Source: Hymenobacter artigasi (GTDB lineage Bacteria > Bacteroidota > Bacteroidia > Cytophagales > Hymenobacteraceae). Taken from it: a stretch of 64,000 nt of DNA. The first letter of the stretch is position 1. Each line of letters starts with the position of its first letter. This document shows, in pieces, positions 1 to 8,418 of the stretch. Both the position numbers and the translations under genes were made by a program. Location of the stretch: positions 186,001 to 250,000 of the forward strand of contig NZ_JAAVTK010000006.1 in NCBI RefSeq assembly GCF_012275535.1, given 5' to 3'. The notes beneath the pieces were generated by a model. The model was not told the DNA's origin and made no database searches. It worked only from the letters and a program-made list of their open reading frames with translations.

Positions 1-942
1 CTGCTCGCCTACCAAACCGACAGCGTGCGCGTGGAGGTGCCGGGCGCGGTGGCCCGGCACATGAGCTGGCTGGTAATGTCGGACGATGTACTCAACCTGT
101 CGGGCTACGTGGGGCTGCCCATCAGCGGGATTCTGGGCTCTGAGCTGTTTCGCAGCTTCGTGGTCACCATTCATTCGGACCTGTCTTCCCTGGAGCTTAC
201 CGACCCGGCCACCTACCGCACGCCGCGCGGCAAGCGCTGGTCGAGCCTGCCGCTCTCGCTGGAAAATAACAAGGCCTACGTCACCTTGCCCGTGCAGCTC
301 AACGACTCGCTCACGATGCCGCTCAAGCTGGTGCTCGATACCGGAGCCAGCCACGCCCTGTCGCTGGAGCTAGACTCGGACGCGCGCATGGCGGCCCCCG
401 TCCGCCGCCTGCCGGCTGAGCTGGGCCGGGGGCTGTCGGGCACGGTGCGGGGCTTTCTGGGGCGGGTGCCCATCCTGCACCTGGGCCGCTACACCATGCA
501 CTCGGTGCTCACCTCCTTCCCCGATGCCGGCGATGTGCACCGGCGCATCGACGTGCCCCGCAACGGCAACGTGGGCTACGAGCTGCTGAAACGGTTTTCC
601 CTGGTTATCGACTATCCGCACCGCCGGCTGCTGCTCCGCCCCAACACCAAGTTTCGGGAGCCGTTCGAGCACGATATGTCCGGCATCGACCTGCTGGCTA
701 CCGGCGAGAGCTACCACCGGTTTCTGGTGCTGCGGGTCGTGCCCGACTCACCGGCCGCCATTGCTGGCGTCGAGGCCGATGAAGAATTGCTCAGTATCAA
801 CTTCCTGCCAGTGAATACTTTTTCACTGACGCAGCTCGACCGCATGCTGCACTCTGAAGACGGCCGCGTGCTCCTGCTCGTGCTGCGCCGGCCCGACGGC
901 AACCTCCACACCGCCACCCTGCGCCTCAAACGCCAAATCTGA
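1..942 (+). CDS. Retropepsin-like aspartyl protease with C-terminal PDZ domain (5' end missing)
   Basis: The reading frame is open from the first base, so the gene starts upstream and 313 codons are visible. A retropepsin-type active-site motif, LVLDTGASHAL, lies about 110 residues into the visible part, the usual second aspartyl lobe of Bacteroidota aspartyl protease family proteins. The last ~75 residues (VVPDSPAAIAGVEADEELLSINF) form a PDZ domain, common at the end of this family. The product is probably exported and cleaves or binds unfolded envelope proteins; this role is inferred from the family. The signal peptide and first catalytic Asp are outside the window or degenerate, so activity cannot be judged. 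Confidence 0.8.
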   Translation: MLAYQTDSVRVEVPGAVARHMSWLVMSDDVLNLSGYVGLPISGILGSELFRSFVVTIHSDLSSLELTDPATYRTPRGKRWSSLPLSLENNKAYVTLPVQLNDSLTMPLKLVLDTGASHALSLELDSDARMAAPVRRLPAELGRGLSGTVRGFLGRVPILHLGRYTMHSVLTSFPDAGDVHRRIDVPRNGNVGYELLKRFSLVIDYPHRRLLLRPNTKFREPFEHDMSGIDLLATGESYHRFLVLRVVPDSPAAIAGVEADEELLSINFLPVNTFSLTQLDRMLHSEDGRVLLLVLRRPDGNLHTATLRLKRQI

Positions 943-1001
943 CGCCCCGGCTTGCGGGCCGGCGGGCTACCTTCGTGCCTCCATTCTCCCCTATTCTCAT
1001 T

Positions 1002-1379
1002 ATGACAGCTCGACTTTTAATTCAGCTGGCCGCCCTGTTCGGCGGTCTGGGCGTGGCCATCGGGGCCTTCGGAGCGCACGCTCTACACGACATGCTGGTG
1101 AAGGCCGGCCGCGCCGATACCTTCGAAACCGCCGTGCGCTACCAGTTTTACCACGCCCTGGCGGCCCTGGCCATTGGGGTGCTCTGGGCCACCCGCCCCG
1201 AGCTGCGCAGCCTGGGCACCACGGGCGCGCTTTGGCTGGGCGGCATCGTGGTATTCAGCGGCTCGCTCTACGCCCTGTGCTTCACGGGCGTAACCAAGCT
1301 GGGCGCGGTGGCTCCCATTGGCGGGCTGCTGTTCCTGGCCGGCTGGGTGAGCCTGGCGCTGGCCGTGCGCGAGCTGTAG
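1002..1379 (+). CDS. DUF423 family small membrane protein
   Basis: 125 residues, matching the short four-helix DUF423 family (YgdD-like). The N-terminus contains GGLGVAIGAFGAHAL, the family hallmark (GAFGAH), and further hydrophobic segments follow (around residues 40-60, 70-90 and 100-122). The start at 1002 gives a first residue directly before the first membrane helix; the frame is open a little further upstream, to 975. A near-consensus -7 box (TACCTTCG, 969-976) precedes it. It is an inner membrane protein of unknown function. It converges with the DUF1573 gene, and a shared hairpin lies between them. Confidence 0.85.
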   Translation: MTARLLIQLAALFGGLGVAIGAFGAHALHDMLVKAGRADTFETAVRYQFYHALAALAIGVLWATRPELRSLGTTGALWLGGIVVFSGSLYALCFTGVTKLGAVAPIGGLLFLAGWVSLALAVREL

Positions 1380-1452
1380 GTTTGAAGCCGGGTGGTGCAA
1401 CGACCGAAAATTCGTCGTAGCATTCCGCTTTAAACCATTTGTTAGGAAGCCA

Positions 1453-1484
1453 AAAAGGCCGTCTGCTTGCGCAGCCGGCCTTTT
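1453..1484. terminator. Bidirectional intrinsic terminator between DUF423 and DUF1573 genes
   Basis: AAAAGGCCG (1453-1461) pairs with CGGCCTTTT (1476-1484), with an inner CTGC/GCAG helix. A/T runs lie on both sides, so it can stop transcription from both converging genes. Confidence 0.8.
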
Positions 1485-1515
1485 ATATTATAGGTTTTCA
1501 GTCGCTACCGAAAGC

Positions 1516-2052
1516 TTATTTCACTTTGGTTTTCAGCTTGGTGTCGCCCGACTTTTCCTTCACCTTCTTGCCGTTGTCTTTCATGGTGGCCATCGGCGTG
1601 GTGTCGGTCACAGTCATGCTCGGCGTGGCGTTGGCGGCGGCCGTCGAGGCCTCTTTTACCTCCCCAACCAGCGAAACGGTAGCGCTGCCAGCGGCGGCGT
1701 TCGACTCAATGGTCAGCACTTTGTTCTGCATGCCCATTTTGCCGGTCGAGTTGAAGTGGGCGGCGATGGTACCGGTTTTGCCGGGCGCAACCGGTGCTTT
1801 GGTCCACTCCGGGGTGGTGCAGCCGCAGCTCACGCCAATGTTGGAGATAACGAGGGGCGCCGTGCCCGTGTTCTTGAACTTGAACGTGTGGTCGACGGTA
1901 CCACCCTGCACCACGGAACCGAAGTCGTATTTCACTTCTTCGAACGTGATGGCGGGGCCGGCGGTGGTGGCGGCCTTAGCGGCCGGAGCCTGGGCCTGCG
2001 CGGTGTAAGCGGCAGCGGTCAGGCTCAGGGCGAGAAGCAGGGATTTTTTCAT
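1516..2052 (-). CDS. DUF1573 domain-containing exported protein
   Basis: 178 residues. A cleavable signal peptide (MKKSLLLALSLTAAAYTAQAQA) is followed by an Ig-like DUF1573 fold at about residues 33-130, with the family pattern ...YDFGSVVQGGTVDHTFKFKNTG and ...SCGCTTPEW. These are very common Bacteroidota periplasmic or surface proteins of unknown function. The C-terminal ~45 residues are low-complexity and Lys-rich (KDNGKKVKEKSGDTKLKTKVK), unlike the core domain. It is monocistronic, with a good promoter at 2096-2126 and a hairpin downstream. Confidence 0.9.
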   Translation of the reverse strand: MKKSLLLALSLTAAAYTAQAQAPAAKAATTAGPAITFEEVKYDFGSVVQGGTVDHTFKFKNTGTAPLVISNIGVSCGCTTPEWTKAPVAPGKTGTIAAHFNSTGKMGMQNKVLTIESNAAAGSATVSLVGEVKEASTAAANATPSMTVTDTTPMATMKDNGKKVKEKSGDTKLKTKVK

Positions 2053-2095
2053 AAAATTCAGAAGGGAATGAAACGTTGATGAGCTGGGGGATAAA

Positions 2096-2126
2096 CAAAT
2101 TTAGTGCTTTCGGACGCACTCACAAA
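2096..2126 (-). promoter_or_regulatory. Bacteroidota-type promoter for the DUF1573 gene
   Basis: On the minus strand, TTTG (2126-2123), a 19-nt spacer and TAAATTTG (2103-2096) match the Bacteroidota -33/-7 consensus exactly. Predicted transcription starts about 40 nt before the start codon at 2052. Confidence 0.75.
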
Positions 2127-2222
2127 TTTCTGACCAAACTAGCCGGCTATGTCTGAAGAAACGGTGAAGCATTCCTTCTTAACGAAGCAGGCCTCTGGAT
2201 GATTCCGCGTTTGCCGGGCGGC

Positions 2223-3653
2223 TCAGTCTTCCTCCACCGGGTCGCTGATTAGCTTCTGCTGAAAGTTGAGCAGAAACAGCCGCTCCGAAGCCCGCGTGAT
2301 GGCCGTGTAGAGCCAGCGCGCAAACTCGCCCGCCAGCGGCTCATCGGGTTTCAGAAAGCCGTGGTCTACAAACACGGCCTGCCACTGCCCGCCCTGGGCC
2401 TTATGGCACGTCAGGGCGTAGGCAAATTTGATTTGCAGGGCGTTGAGGTAAGGGTCTTTGCGCATTTCCTTGTAGCGCTCGGCCTTGGTTTTGAGGTGAG
2501 CATAATCCTCGCTCACGGCCATATACAGGGCATTGTTGCGGTCGGAGGGCAGGGCCGGGCTCTCGGTGTGCAGCGTGTCGAGCAATAGCTTGACTTCAAT
2601 TTCGGGCTCGTCGGGATAATCCACGAGCCGCACCAGGGCCTGGGCAAAATGAAAGCCGTACACCTCTTCCCGCCGAATGACCTTCCTGATTTCCAGAAAG
2701 TCGCCGTTGGCCAGAAAGCCGATTTCCGACTCCTTGGGCAGCCAGTAATAGTTGTTGCGCACCACCATCAGGTAGTCGCCGCCCTCAATCTCCTCCTCGG
2801 CATCAAACAACGCCCGGCGAATAAGCTGGTTGTACTGGTTGGCGTTGCGGTTGGAACGGCAGATGATGGTGGTGTTTTCGTGGCCGTACTGGCGGTAGGC
2901 CCAGCGCAGGCCGTCCTCCAGCTTGTCGCCGCCCATCTTAAAAATATCCCGGAAGCCCTTGGTGTGCAGCTGGATATTGGGCGCTTGCTCCCGCAGCTCC
3001 TCGCGCAACTCGGTGGCATTTACCAGAATACCCGATTCCTGGGCCTGGCGCATCACCTGGCGCAGCTCCACGGTGCCCACCTCGGCGCGGAAGCGGTGGG
3101 CCAGCAGCTCCGGGTCGAGGGCCGGGCTCAGGAGCTGGCCCACCGGCGGCAGCTGCGCCGTATCGCCGATAACGAGGAGCTTGTTACTGGTTTTCTCGAA
3201 TACGAAGCCCATCAAATCATCCAGCAAGCCATTCTCGCCGAAAGCTTTTTCGTCCGAAATCATCGAGGCTTCGTCCACGATGTACAGCGTTTGCTCGGCG
3301 CGGTTGGGCTGGCGCTGGAAGTTGAGCCGCTCGGAGGGCGAACCGCTAGTTTGGCGGTAAATCTTTTTGTGAATGGTGCTGGCAGCCACGCCCGCGTAGC
3401 CGGCCATCACCTTCGCCGCCCGGCCTGTGGGGGCCATCAGGGTGTATTTGCGCTGCATTTTGTGCAGCCATTGCACCAAGGCGCTCACCACGGTGGTTTT
3501 GCCGGTGCCCGCGTAGCCGCGCAACACAAACACCTTGCGGCCCGGCAGCTGGTCGCGCAAAAACGCGTCGAGCTGGGCGAAGAGCAGGGCCTGGTCGTCG
3601 GTGGGCTCGTAGGGGAAGTAGTCGCGAACGGACGGGGTGCGGAGGGAGAGCAC
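2223..3653 (-). CDS. RecD-like superfamily 1 DNA helicase / ATP-dependent exonuclease subunit homologue
   Basis: 476 residues. Walker A GYAGTGKTT lies at about residues 46-54, Walker B YIVDEASMI at ~126, a QLPPVGQ motif III at ~167, and a C-terminal UvrD_C_2-like helicase segment with FAYALTCHKAQGGQW and LYTAITRASERLFLL. This order is typical of the RecD/Dda group of SF1B helicases. No N-terminal RecD2 extension is present, so it is the compact stand-alone form frequent in Bacteroidota. It probably unwinds DNA in repair or replication restart. The start is GTG at 3651-3653, preceded by a TACATTTG -7 box. Confidence 0.88.
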   Translation of the reverse strand: MLSLRTPSVRDYFPYEPTDDQALLFAQLDAFLRDQLPGRKVFVLRGYAGTGKTTVVSALVQWLHKMQRKYTLMAPTGRAAKVMAGYAGVAASTIHKKIYRQTSGSPSERLNFQRQPNRAEQTLYIVDEASMISDEKAFGENGLLDDLMGFVFEKTSNKLLVIGDTAQLPPVGQLLSPALDPELLAHRFRAEVGTVELRQVMRQAQESGILVNATELREELREQAPNIQLHTKGFRDIFKMGGDKLEDGLRWAYRQYGHENTTIICRSNRNANQYNQLIRRALFDAEEEIEGGDYLMVVRNNYYWLPKESEIGFLANGDFLEIRKVIRREEVYGFHFAQALVRLVDYPDEPEIEVKLLLDTLHTESPALPSDRNNALYMAVSEDYAHLKTKAERYKEMRKDPYLNALQIKFAYALTCHKAQGGQWQAVFVDHGFLKPDEPLAGEFARWLYTAITRASERLFLLNFQQKLISDPVEED

Positions 3654-3675
3654 TACGGAATCAGGATATAGTTAA

Positions 3676-3683
3676 CAAATGTA
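3676..3683 (-). promoter_or_regulatory. -7 promoter box for the RecD-like helicase
   Basis: Minus-strand TACATTTG matches TAnnTTTG and would start a transcript about 16 nt before the GTG start. I see no good -33 box at the usual spacing. Confidence 0.5.
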
Positions 3684-3736
3684 AGCCTTGGCAAAGAGGA
3701 AGAACTTAAACCCCGGTAGCCGTGTATATTTGTGTA

Positions 3737-3824
3737 GGTCGGCACCTAGGTACCGATTTAGGCCGGGGCGAAAGCCCGGGCCCCACCAAGGGGTGCATGG
3801 TCGACCATGCACCCCTATTTTTTT
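3737..3824 (+). ncRNA. Candidate small structured RNA with its own promoter box and terminator
   Basis: A -7 box TATATTTG (3725-3732) is followed by three successive hairpins. SL1 pairs GGTCGG (3737-3742) with CCGATT (3753-3758). SL2 pairs GGCCGGGGC (3761-3769) with GCCCGGGCC (3774-3782), with one mismatch and a GAAA (GNRA) loop. SL3 is a perfect 14+14 palindrome (half-site AGGGGTGCATGGTC, 3789-3802) followed by A and seven T, i.e. an intrinsic terminator in plus orientation. No plus-strand gene lies upstream for it to terminate, and no protein is encoded. It matches no RNA family I recognise. Alternative: an operator-like palindrome without transcription. Confidence 0.5.
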
Positions 3825-3927
3825 ATTGTAGTACGCCGCGAAAGAGGTTACCGACTATTTCCTGTCGGCTAAACGTATGAAGTGCACGCCCGAGCAGCAC
3901 TGCTACAGCCACGATATTGGGGGTGCG

Positions 3928-4299
3928 TTATGTGCGGTCATAGATGCCGTCTTCCAGCAGCTTCAAAGGAAACTCGTTGGGTAGCCACAACAAAATGCGG
4001 TCGGCCTGTCGGCTACCATCCCGCAGGGCTTTGTCGATAGCATTACGACTAATTGCCGACGGTTTTTTGAACTCCCAGAAAATGTCATTGCGAGTAGCAT
4101 CGGGGCTCTTCTCCCCACTTACGGCAGCCACCGGCAGCAGGCGTACCCGTTCCCCGCGCGCTGCAAGAAACAGGGCAATGGGAATATTCTGACGGCTTTC
4201 GAGCTTGCCGTGGGTTTCGTGCATATCCACGAAGCTGCCATCGCCCCCCTGAAAGACACGAAAGTAGCCTGGCAAGAATCCCTCAAAAGCCTGGCTCAT
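3928..4299 (-). CDS. CdiA C-terminal tRNase-like protein, stand-alone, possibly truncated
   Basis: 123 residues from ATG at 4297-4299, one base after the thioesterase stop; a TTG start at 4314 is also possible. The C-terminal half has the pattern HGKLESRQNIPIAL...KSPDATRNDIFWEFK...AIDKALRDGSRQADRILLWLP, which resembles the CdiA_C/BECR nuclease domain of contact-dependent inhibition toxins. That family call is from memory and unverified. There is no delivery domain and no obvious immunity gene beside it. In the same frame, beyond the TAA, 34 more sense codons follow (RTPNIVAVAVLLGRAL...) with protein-like composition, suggesting a nonsense mutation. It shares an operon with the PaaI-type thioesterase. 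Confidence 0.55.
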   Translation of the reverse strand: MSQAFEGFLPGYFRVFQGGDGSFVDMHETHGKLESRQNIPIALFLAARGERVRLLPVAAVSGEKSPDATRNDIFWEFKKPSAISRNAIDKALRDGSRQADRILLWLPNEFPLKLLEDGIYDRT

Positions 4300-4300
4300 A

Positions 4301-4744
4301 TTACTGCGGCTCAATCACGGCCATCGTGGCGCTGGCTTTGGCAATCATCAACTCATCGCACCACACCTCAGCCTCGCAGAAGTGCAGGCGGCGGCCGGGC
4401 TTTAGCACCCATCCAATGGCGCGGAGCCGCTGCCCCACGCCGGGGTGCAGGTAGGAGATTTTCAAATCGGAGGTGACCACCCCCACGCCCTCGGGCACCA
4501 GCGTTACGGCGGCGAAGCCGGCGACCAAATCGGCCAGCGTGGCAATGAGACCACCGTGCGTGAAGCCATGCTGCTGCAAGTGCTGGCTGGCGATGGTAAG
4601 CTCGGCTTCGACGCGGCCGGGGGTGATAACCGTGAGGTCGGCCCCGATGAGGTGCATAAAGCCCTGACCCAGCAGCTTGCGGCGAATGCGGGTTTCGAGG
4701 TCGGTAGAAGTAACGGGAGCGGGAAAGTTATTTTCGGAATTCAT
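4301..4744 (-). CDS. PaaI-family hotdog thioesterase
   Basis: 147 residues. The hotdog signature QHGFTHGGLIATLADLVAG (about residues 60-78) carries the HGG motif of PaaI/YdiI-type acyl-CoA thioesterases, and the length fits. The ATG at 4742-4744 was chosen because the open frame further upstream (to 4867) encodes no recognisable domain. It probably hydrolyses aryl- or acyl-CoA esters; the substrate is unknown. The next gene starts one base downstream of its stop, so the two are probably translationally coupled. It is distinct from the menI-like thioesterase at 61273. Confidence 0.88.
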   Translation of the reverse strand: MNSENNFPAPVTSTDLETRIRRKLLGQGFMHLIGADLTVITPGRVEAELTIASQHLQQHGFTHGGLIATLADLVAGFAAVTLVPEGVGVVTSDLKISYLHPGVGQRLRAIGWVLKPGRRLHFCEAEVWCDELMIAKASATMAVIEPQ

Positions 4745-4978
4745 GCGCCAAAGGTACTGGCTTGCGCAGGCCCCCCGCACCTCGGGGCGCAACAATTGGC
4801 CAGTGCGGAGGCCCCCAGCCCAGCGCAACAGCGGAGCCAGGCCGACCCATAAGCTCTTCGATAACACCTCCTTGCCCCGCCTCAGATTTTATTAGTAAAA
4901 CAATGTCGTTTTAGGGCCGTTTGCCGTACAAGGCTGCTTCCTGACAACCCGTAGGCCTTCCACTCTTTCCACCAAGCT

Positions 4979-5482
4979 ATGCTCGATTCGCCGAATATTT
5001 CCCCCGACAATTTACTTCAGGCATATTCCGGCAAAGTGCGGGTACGGGTTGGGGGGCTGCTGCTGCGCGGCGGGGGGATGCTGCTGGCGGCCCACCGGGG
5101 CCTGCTGCCGAAGGATGCGCCGTTCTGGTCGCCGCCGGGCGGGGGCTGGCAGTTTGGCGAAAGCCTGAAGGAAGCGTTGGTGCGGGAATTTCGGGAAGAA
5201 ACCGGCCTGACGGTGCGCGTAGGGCGCTTTCTGCACCTGCACGAGTTCAGCACCGATAAGCTCCAGGCCCTGGAGCTGTTCTTTGAAGTGGTAGCCGATG
5301 CCGACGCCCAACCCACGCTGGGCCACGACCCCGAACACGCCGCCGACCACCAGCTCCTGACCGAGCTGCAGTGGTTTACGCCCCGGCAGCTGCTGCAGGT
5401 GCCCCCGGCCCAAGTGCACCCGCTGCTTCGCATGGTGCTCAGCCCCGACGACCTGTTTGTGCCCCAGATGCGCTTCGTTTGA
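4979..5482 (+). CDS. NUDIX hydrolase
   Basis: 167 residues. A full Nudix box, GGWQFGESLKEALVREFREE followed by TGL, lies at about residues 56-80 with the REFREE core and its metal-binding glutamates. This group hydrolyses nucleoside diphosphates linked to another moiety; the substrate cannot be told from sequence. ATG at 4979 is the first good start after an intergenic region. It is transcribed divergently from the thioesterase gene. Confidence 0.9.
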   Translation: MLDSPNISPDNLLQAYSGKVRVRVGGLLLRGGGMLLAAHRGLLPKDAPFWSPPGGGWQFGESLKEALVREFREETGLTVRVGRFLHLHEFSTDKLQALELFFEVVADADAQPTLGHDPEHAADHQLLTELQWFTPRQLLQVPPAQVHPLLRMVLSPDDLFVPQMRFV

Positions 5483-5610
5483 GCCGTACCCGGCCACTAG
5501 CCCGGGATTTGAGGCGAAAATCTGCCGGCCCGGGTCGGAGCATTTTTCGCGGCTTCGCCAGGCGTAGCCTTATCTTTAGCCCCGGCCGTTGGCCTGTTTA
5601 GCTTCGATTC

Positions 5611-6486
5611 GTGCCTGCTCCTACTACTTCCGCTTCTTCCGCGTCGGCGGCGATTTTGCCTCCCCTGTTGCGTCTTCGCGACGAAACCTTCGACCCCGCC
5701 AACTTGGGGGCCTACAACCTGTACCTGCTGGCCAGCCCGGCCCGCCTGCACCTGGCCGTGGCCGATGTGGAACGGCGCAAATTCGTCGTGCTGGAAGATT
5801 ACCAGCTGCCCGGCGGCGGCGTGCCCGCCCTGGCCGCCCAGCACGATTTCCTGGGCCTGCGGGGCTGGAACGCCGTGCGGCTGGCCGTCACGGGCCGGGC
5901 GTTTACGCTGCTACCGTCTCCCCTATTCCGGGCCGGCGACGAGGCCGCCGCCCTGCGCCTGCACCACACCCCCACGCCCACCGAGGTGGTGCGCCACACT
6001 ACTCATCCCGGCCTGGAGCTGGTGAACGTGTTTGCCGCCGACGCGGCCCTGGCCGAGTGGCTCACGGCCACGTACGGGGCCACCGGCCGGCTGCTGCACC
6101 ACACCAGCGCGCTGCTGGCCGGGCTGGTGCACCAGCGCGGCGCGGCAGCTCCCCGCCGCTTATATCTCAACCCCGGCCCGCAGGAGCTCACGCTGGTCGT
6201 GCTGGGCCAGCACCTGGAGTACTGCAACGTGTTCCCATGCACCACCGCCGAGGACGTGGTGTACTACACCATCCTCGTGATGCAGGAGCTGGCGCTCGAC
6301 CCCGACCAGGACGACGTGACCGTGTGGGGCGAGCTCATGCCCGATTCGGCCGTGTTCAGCCTGTTGCGCACCTACGTGCGCAACGTGCATTTCGGCCCCC
6401 GCCCCGGCAACGTGGAGTACAGCTACCGCCTCAATGATGTGTTCGAATACCGCTATTTCGACCTTTTCAGCCTGCATTTCGCCTGA
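5611..6486 (+). CDS. DUF3822 family protein
   Basis: 291 residues from a GTG start. The sequence (N-terminal ...DETFDPANLGAYNLYLLASP; C-terminal ...FEYRYFDLFSLHFA) fits the Bacteroidota-specific DUF3822 family, which often neighbours coaD and rsmD. It has no signal peptide, membrane helix or catalytic motif. Here it precedes coaD, separated by an AT-rich inverted repeat, and rsmD is absent from the interval. A near-consensus TATCTTTA box lies about 30 nt upstream. Function unknown. Confidence 0.8.
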   Translation: MPAPTTSASSASAAILPPLLRLRDETFDPANLGAYNLYLLASPARLHLAVADVERRKFVVLEDYQLPGGGVPALAAQHDFLGLRGWNAVRLAVTGRAFTLLPSPLFRAGDEAAALRLHHTPTPTEVVRHTTHPGLELVNVFAADAALAEWLTATYGATGRLLHHTSALLAGLVHQRGAAAPRRLYLNPGPQELTLVVLGQHLEYCNVFPCTTAEDVVYYTILVMQELALDPDQDDVTVWGELMPDSAVFSLLRTYVRNVHFGPRPGNVEYSYRLNDVFEYRYFDLFSLHFA

Positions 6487-6587
6487 AATAGAGTTGAAAG
6501 TTAGGAGTTAAAAATCAGGAGTTAGTAGTTGTCAGCGCATCGGTTGAAAACTCCTAACTTTTAACTCTTAACTTTTCACTCATAACT
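6487..6587. repeat. AT-rich imperfect inverted repeat between DUF3822 and coaD
   Basis: Repeated AGTTAGGAGTTAAAA-type units on the left and AACTCCTAACTTTTAACT units on the right form an imperfect palindrome that is strikingly AT-rich for this genome. No coding potential. Confidence 0.65.
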
Positions 6588-6595
6588 ACCCTCAA

Positions 6596-7063
6596 ATGCC
6601 TCGCACCGCCCTTTTTCCTGGTTCCTTCGACCCGTTCACCAACGGCCACCTCGATATTGTGCAGCGCGGGCTGGCGCTGTTCGACCACGTCATTATTGCC
6701 ATCGGCACCAACAGCAGCAAGCAGCGCTACCTGCCTGTTGAGCAGATGCAGGGCCTGATTGCCGGGCTTTTTGATAACGAGCCCCGGGTTTCGGCACGCA
6801 CCTTCAAAGGCCTCACGGCCGAGTTTGCCCGGGAAACCGGCGCTGCTTTCCTGCTACGTGGCCTGCGCAATAGTCCCGATTTCGAGTACGAAAAGCCCAT
6901 CGCCTACGGCAACCAGCACATCAATGCCGGGCTGGAAACGGTGTTCCTCCTGACCTCGCCCACGCTCGGGGCCATCAGTAGCACCATTATCCGCGACATT
7001 CACCGCTTTGGGGGCAACGTGGATGCTTTCCTGCCTTTTCCGTTACCGCCGCTGGCGCACTAG
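6596..7063 (+). CDS. coaD: Phosphopantetheine adenylyltransferase
   Basis: 155 residues, normal length for CoaD. The N-terminal nucleotidyltransferase motif FPGSFDPFTNGHLD (with the NGH of the T/HxGH signature), FLLRGLRNSPDFEYE in the middle and ISSTIIRDI near the C-terminus are diagnostic. It transfers AMP from ATP to 4'-phosphopantetheine, the penultimate step of coenzyme A synthesis, in the cytoplasm. It converges with the lipoprotein gene at 7072 with only 8 bases between the stops. Confidence 0.96.
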   Translation: MPRTALFPGSFDPFTNGHLDIVQRGLALFDHVIIAIGTNSSKQRYLPVEQMQGLIAGLFDNEPRVSARTFKGLTAEFARETGAAFLLRGLRNSPDFEYEKPIAYGNQHINAGLETVFLLTSPTLGAISSTIIRDIHRFGGNVDAFLPFPLPPLAH

Positions 7064-7071
7064 CGCGGCAG

Positions 7072-7560
7072 CTACTGGCTGAGCGCCAGCGCCAGCACCC
7101 GCAGGCCCATAAACCGCGTGGGATGCTGGCGCTGGAAAAATGGCAGCACCAGGTATTCGGGTGAGCTGAGCTGCAGGCCGCTGCGAGCCATCAGCTCGTT
7201 CTCGTTGCTGCCCATCAGCATTAGCTCATTCACCTGGCGCGTTTGAGCATCGTAGGCCACCACAATGGCCAGGCCCCGGTGCTGAAACAGCACGGTCGAG
7301 TCGGGCTGCTCATTGGTATGGATTGAAGGTGCCCGCGTAGGGTCCAGCAAGGCATCCGGCACCGGCAGGCGCGGCCCCAATCGTCGGCTTATCTCATCGA
7401 TGGTAAGCGGCAGCAGACCAGCCACATTCACTTGCGGCAGTTTCAGGGCGGCGGTGGCAACGGCGGGGGCTGTACGGTCGTGGTTGGGCTCATGAGCGCC
7501 CGAACAGGCCCCCATCCCAACCATCAGCACACCACCCAAAAGTATTTGAGACCACTGCAT
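7072..7560 (-). CDS. Hypothetical lipoprotein
   Basis: 162 residues. A lipoprotein signal (MQWSQILLGGVLMVGMGAC) predicts lipidation at Cys19. The mature part is mixed alpha/beta without recognised motifs; ...QHRGLAIVVAYDAQTRQVNELMLMG suggests a small beta-sheet domain. It lies 17 nt downstream of the NUDIX gene and is probably co-transcribed with it. No function can be assigned. Confidence 0.7.
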   Translation of the reverse strand: MQWSQILLGGVLMVGMGACSGAHEPNHDRTAPAVATAALKLPQVNVAGLLPLTIDEISRRLGPRLPVPDALLDPTRAPSIHTNEQPDSTVLFQHRGLAIVVAYDAQTRQVNELMLMGSNENELMARSGLQLSSPEYLVLPFFQRQHPTRFMGLRVLALALSQ

Positions 7561-7577
7561 CGCCCGGTAAGGTACGG

Positions 7578-8279
7578 TTATTTACCGGTTGCCGGTTCTT
7601 TGGTGGGCTTGCCAGCCATGTTGCTGAGGTAGTGGCGCACCACCAGCGCAATGGAGGCGTACGAATCTTCCAGCTTGGCCAGGGCTTCCTGCGGCGACAT
7701 CCAGCGCACTTCCTCGATGTACTCCTCGGTCTGGGGCTTCATCAGGCTGTCGTCGAGGCACTTCATGAGGTACCAGCTGGTTTTCTTCAGCATCTTATTG
7801 CCTTTGTAGGCGTAGCTGTGCCAGGTGCTGGGCAATTCCTCGCCGAGCTCCAGCTTGATGTTCGTTTCCTCCTCCACTTCGCGCAGCGCGCCAGCGGCTT
7901 GGTCCTCATCACTCTTGAGCTTGCCCTTGGGCAGGTCCCATTTGCCGAGGCGGTAAATCATCAGCACCTGGTCGCCCTTCACCACCAGCCCGCCGCCGGC
8001 CTTGGCAATTTTGAACTGGTCTTTGAAGTGCAGGGTGATGAATTTCTTCTTTTTGACCAGCATGGTCAGCGATTTCAGCTTTTTCAGCTTCTTCACTTCC
8101 ATGAGGCGCAGCAGGCGGTCGATGAACAGCGGGCCGGCGTCGCGCACCAGCACATCGCCCACCAGGTCCTTAGACGTAAAGTCGTCGTCGGGGCTGAGAA
8201 TGAGGTCAAATTTGTGCTTGTACACTTTTTCGCTGAGTTTCTTGATAACCAGCGGAATGTCGTTGATGAAAATGTTCAT
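7578..8279 (-). CDS. NUDIX hydrolase with N-terminal extension
   Basis: 233 residues. The first ~90 residues are Lys-rich and lack a known motif. A Nudix domain follows from about residue 95 with the box GKLKSDEDQAAGALREVEEE (about 125-144, then TNI), and WDLPKGKL just before it as in diadenosine polyphosphate and ADP-ribose type hydrolases. This two-part form is common in Bacteroidota; the substrate is unknown. It is first in a likely two-gene operon with the lipoprotein at 7072. Confidence 0.88.
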   Translation of the reverse strand: MNIFINDIPLVIKKLSEKVYKHKFDLILSPDDDFTSKDLVGDVLVRDAGPLFIDRLLRLMEVKKLKKLKSLTMLVKKKKFITLHFKDQFKIAKAGGGLVVKGDQVLMIYRLGKWDLPKGKLKSDEDQAAGALREVEEETNIKLELGEELPSTWHSYAYKGNKMLKKTSWYLMKCLDDSLMKPQTEEYIEEVRWMSPQEALAKLEDSYASIALVVRHYLSNMAGKPTKEPATGK

Positions 8280-8418
8280 CGGAAGAAGCGGATTGAGAAA
8301 AGACGTCGGGCCAAAGCAAGCCGCCGAAGTCAGGAATAAGAATTAGGAGTCTGGTCGGTGGCAGCGGCTGCAAGATACGGGGCCGGACTGATTCGCCGGG
8401 TGCCCCCATCTTTGCGGC

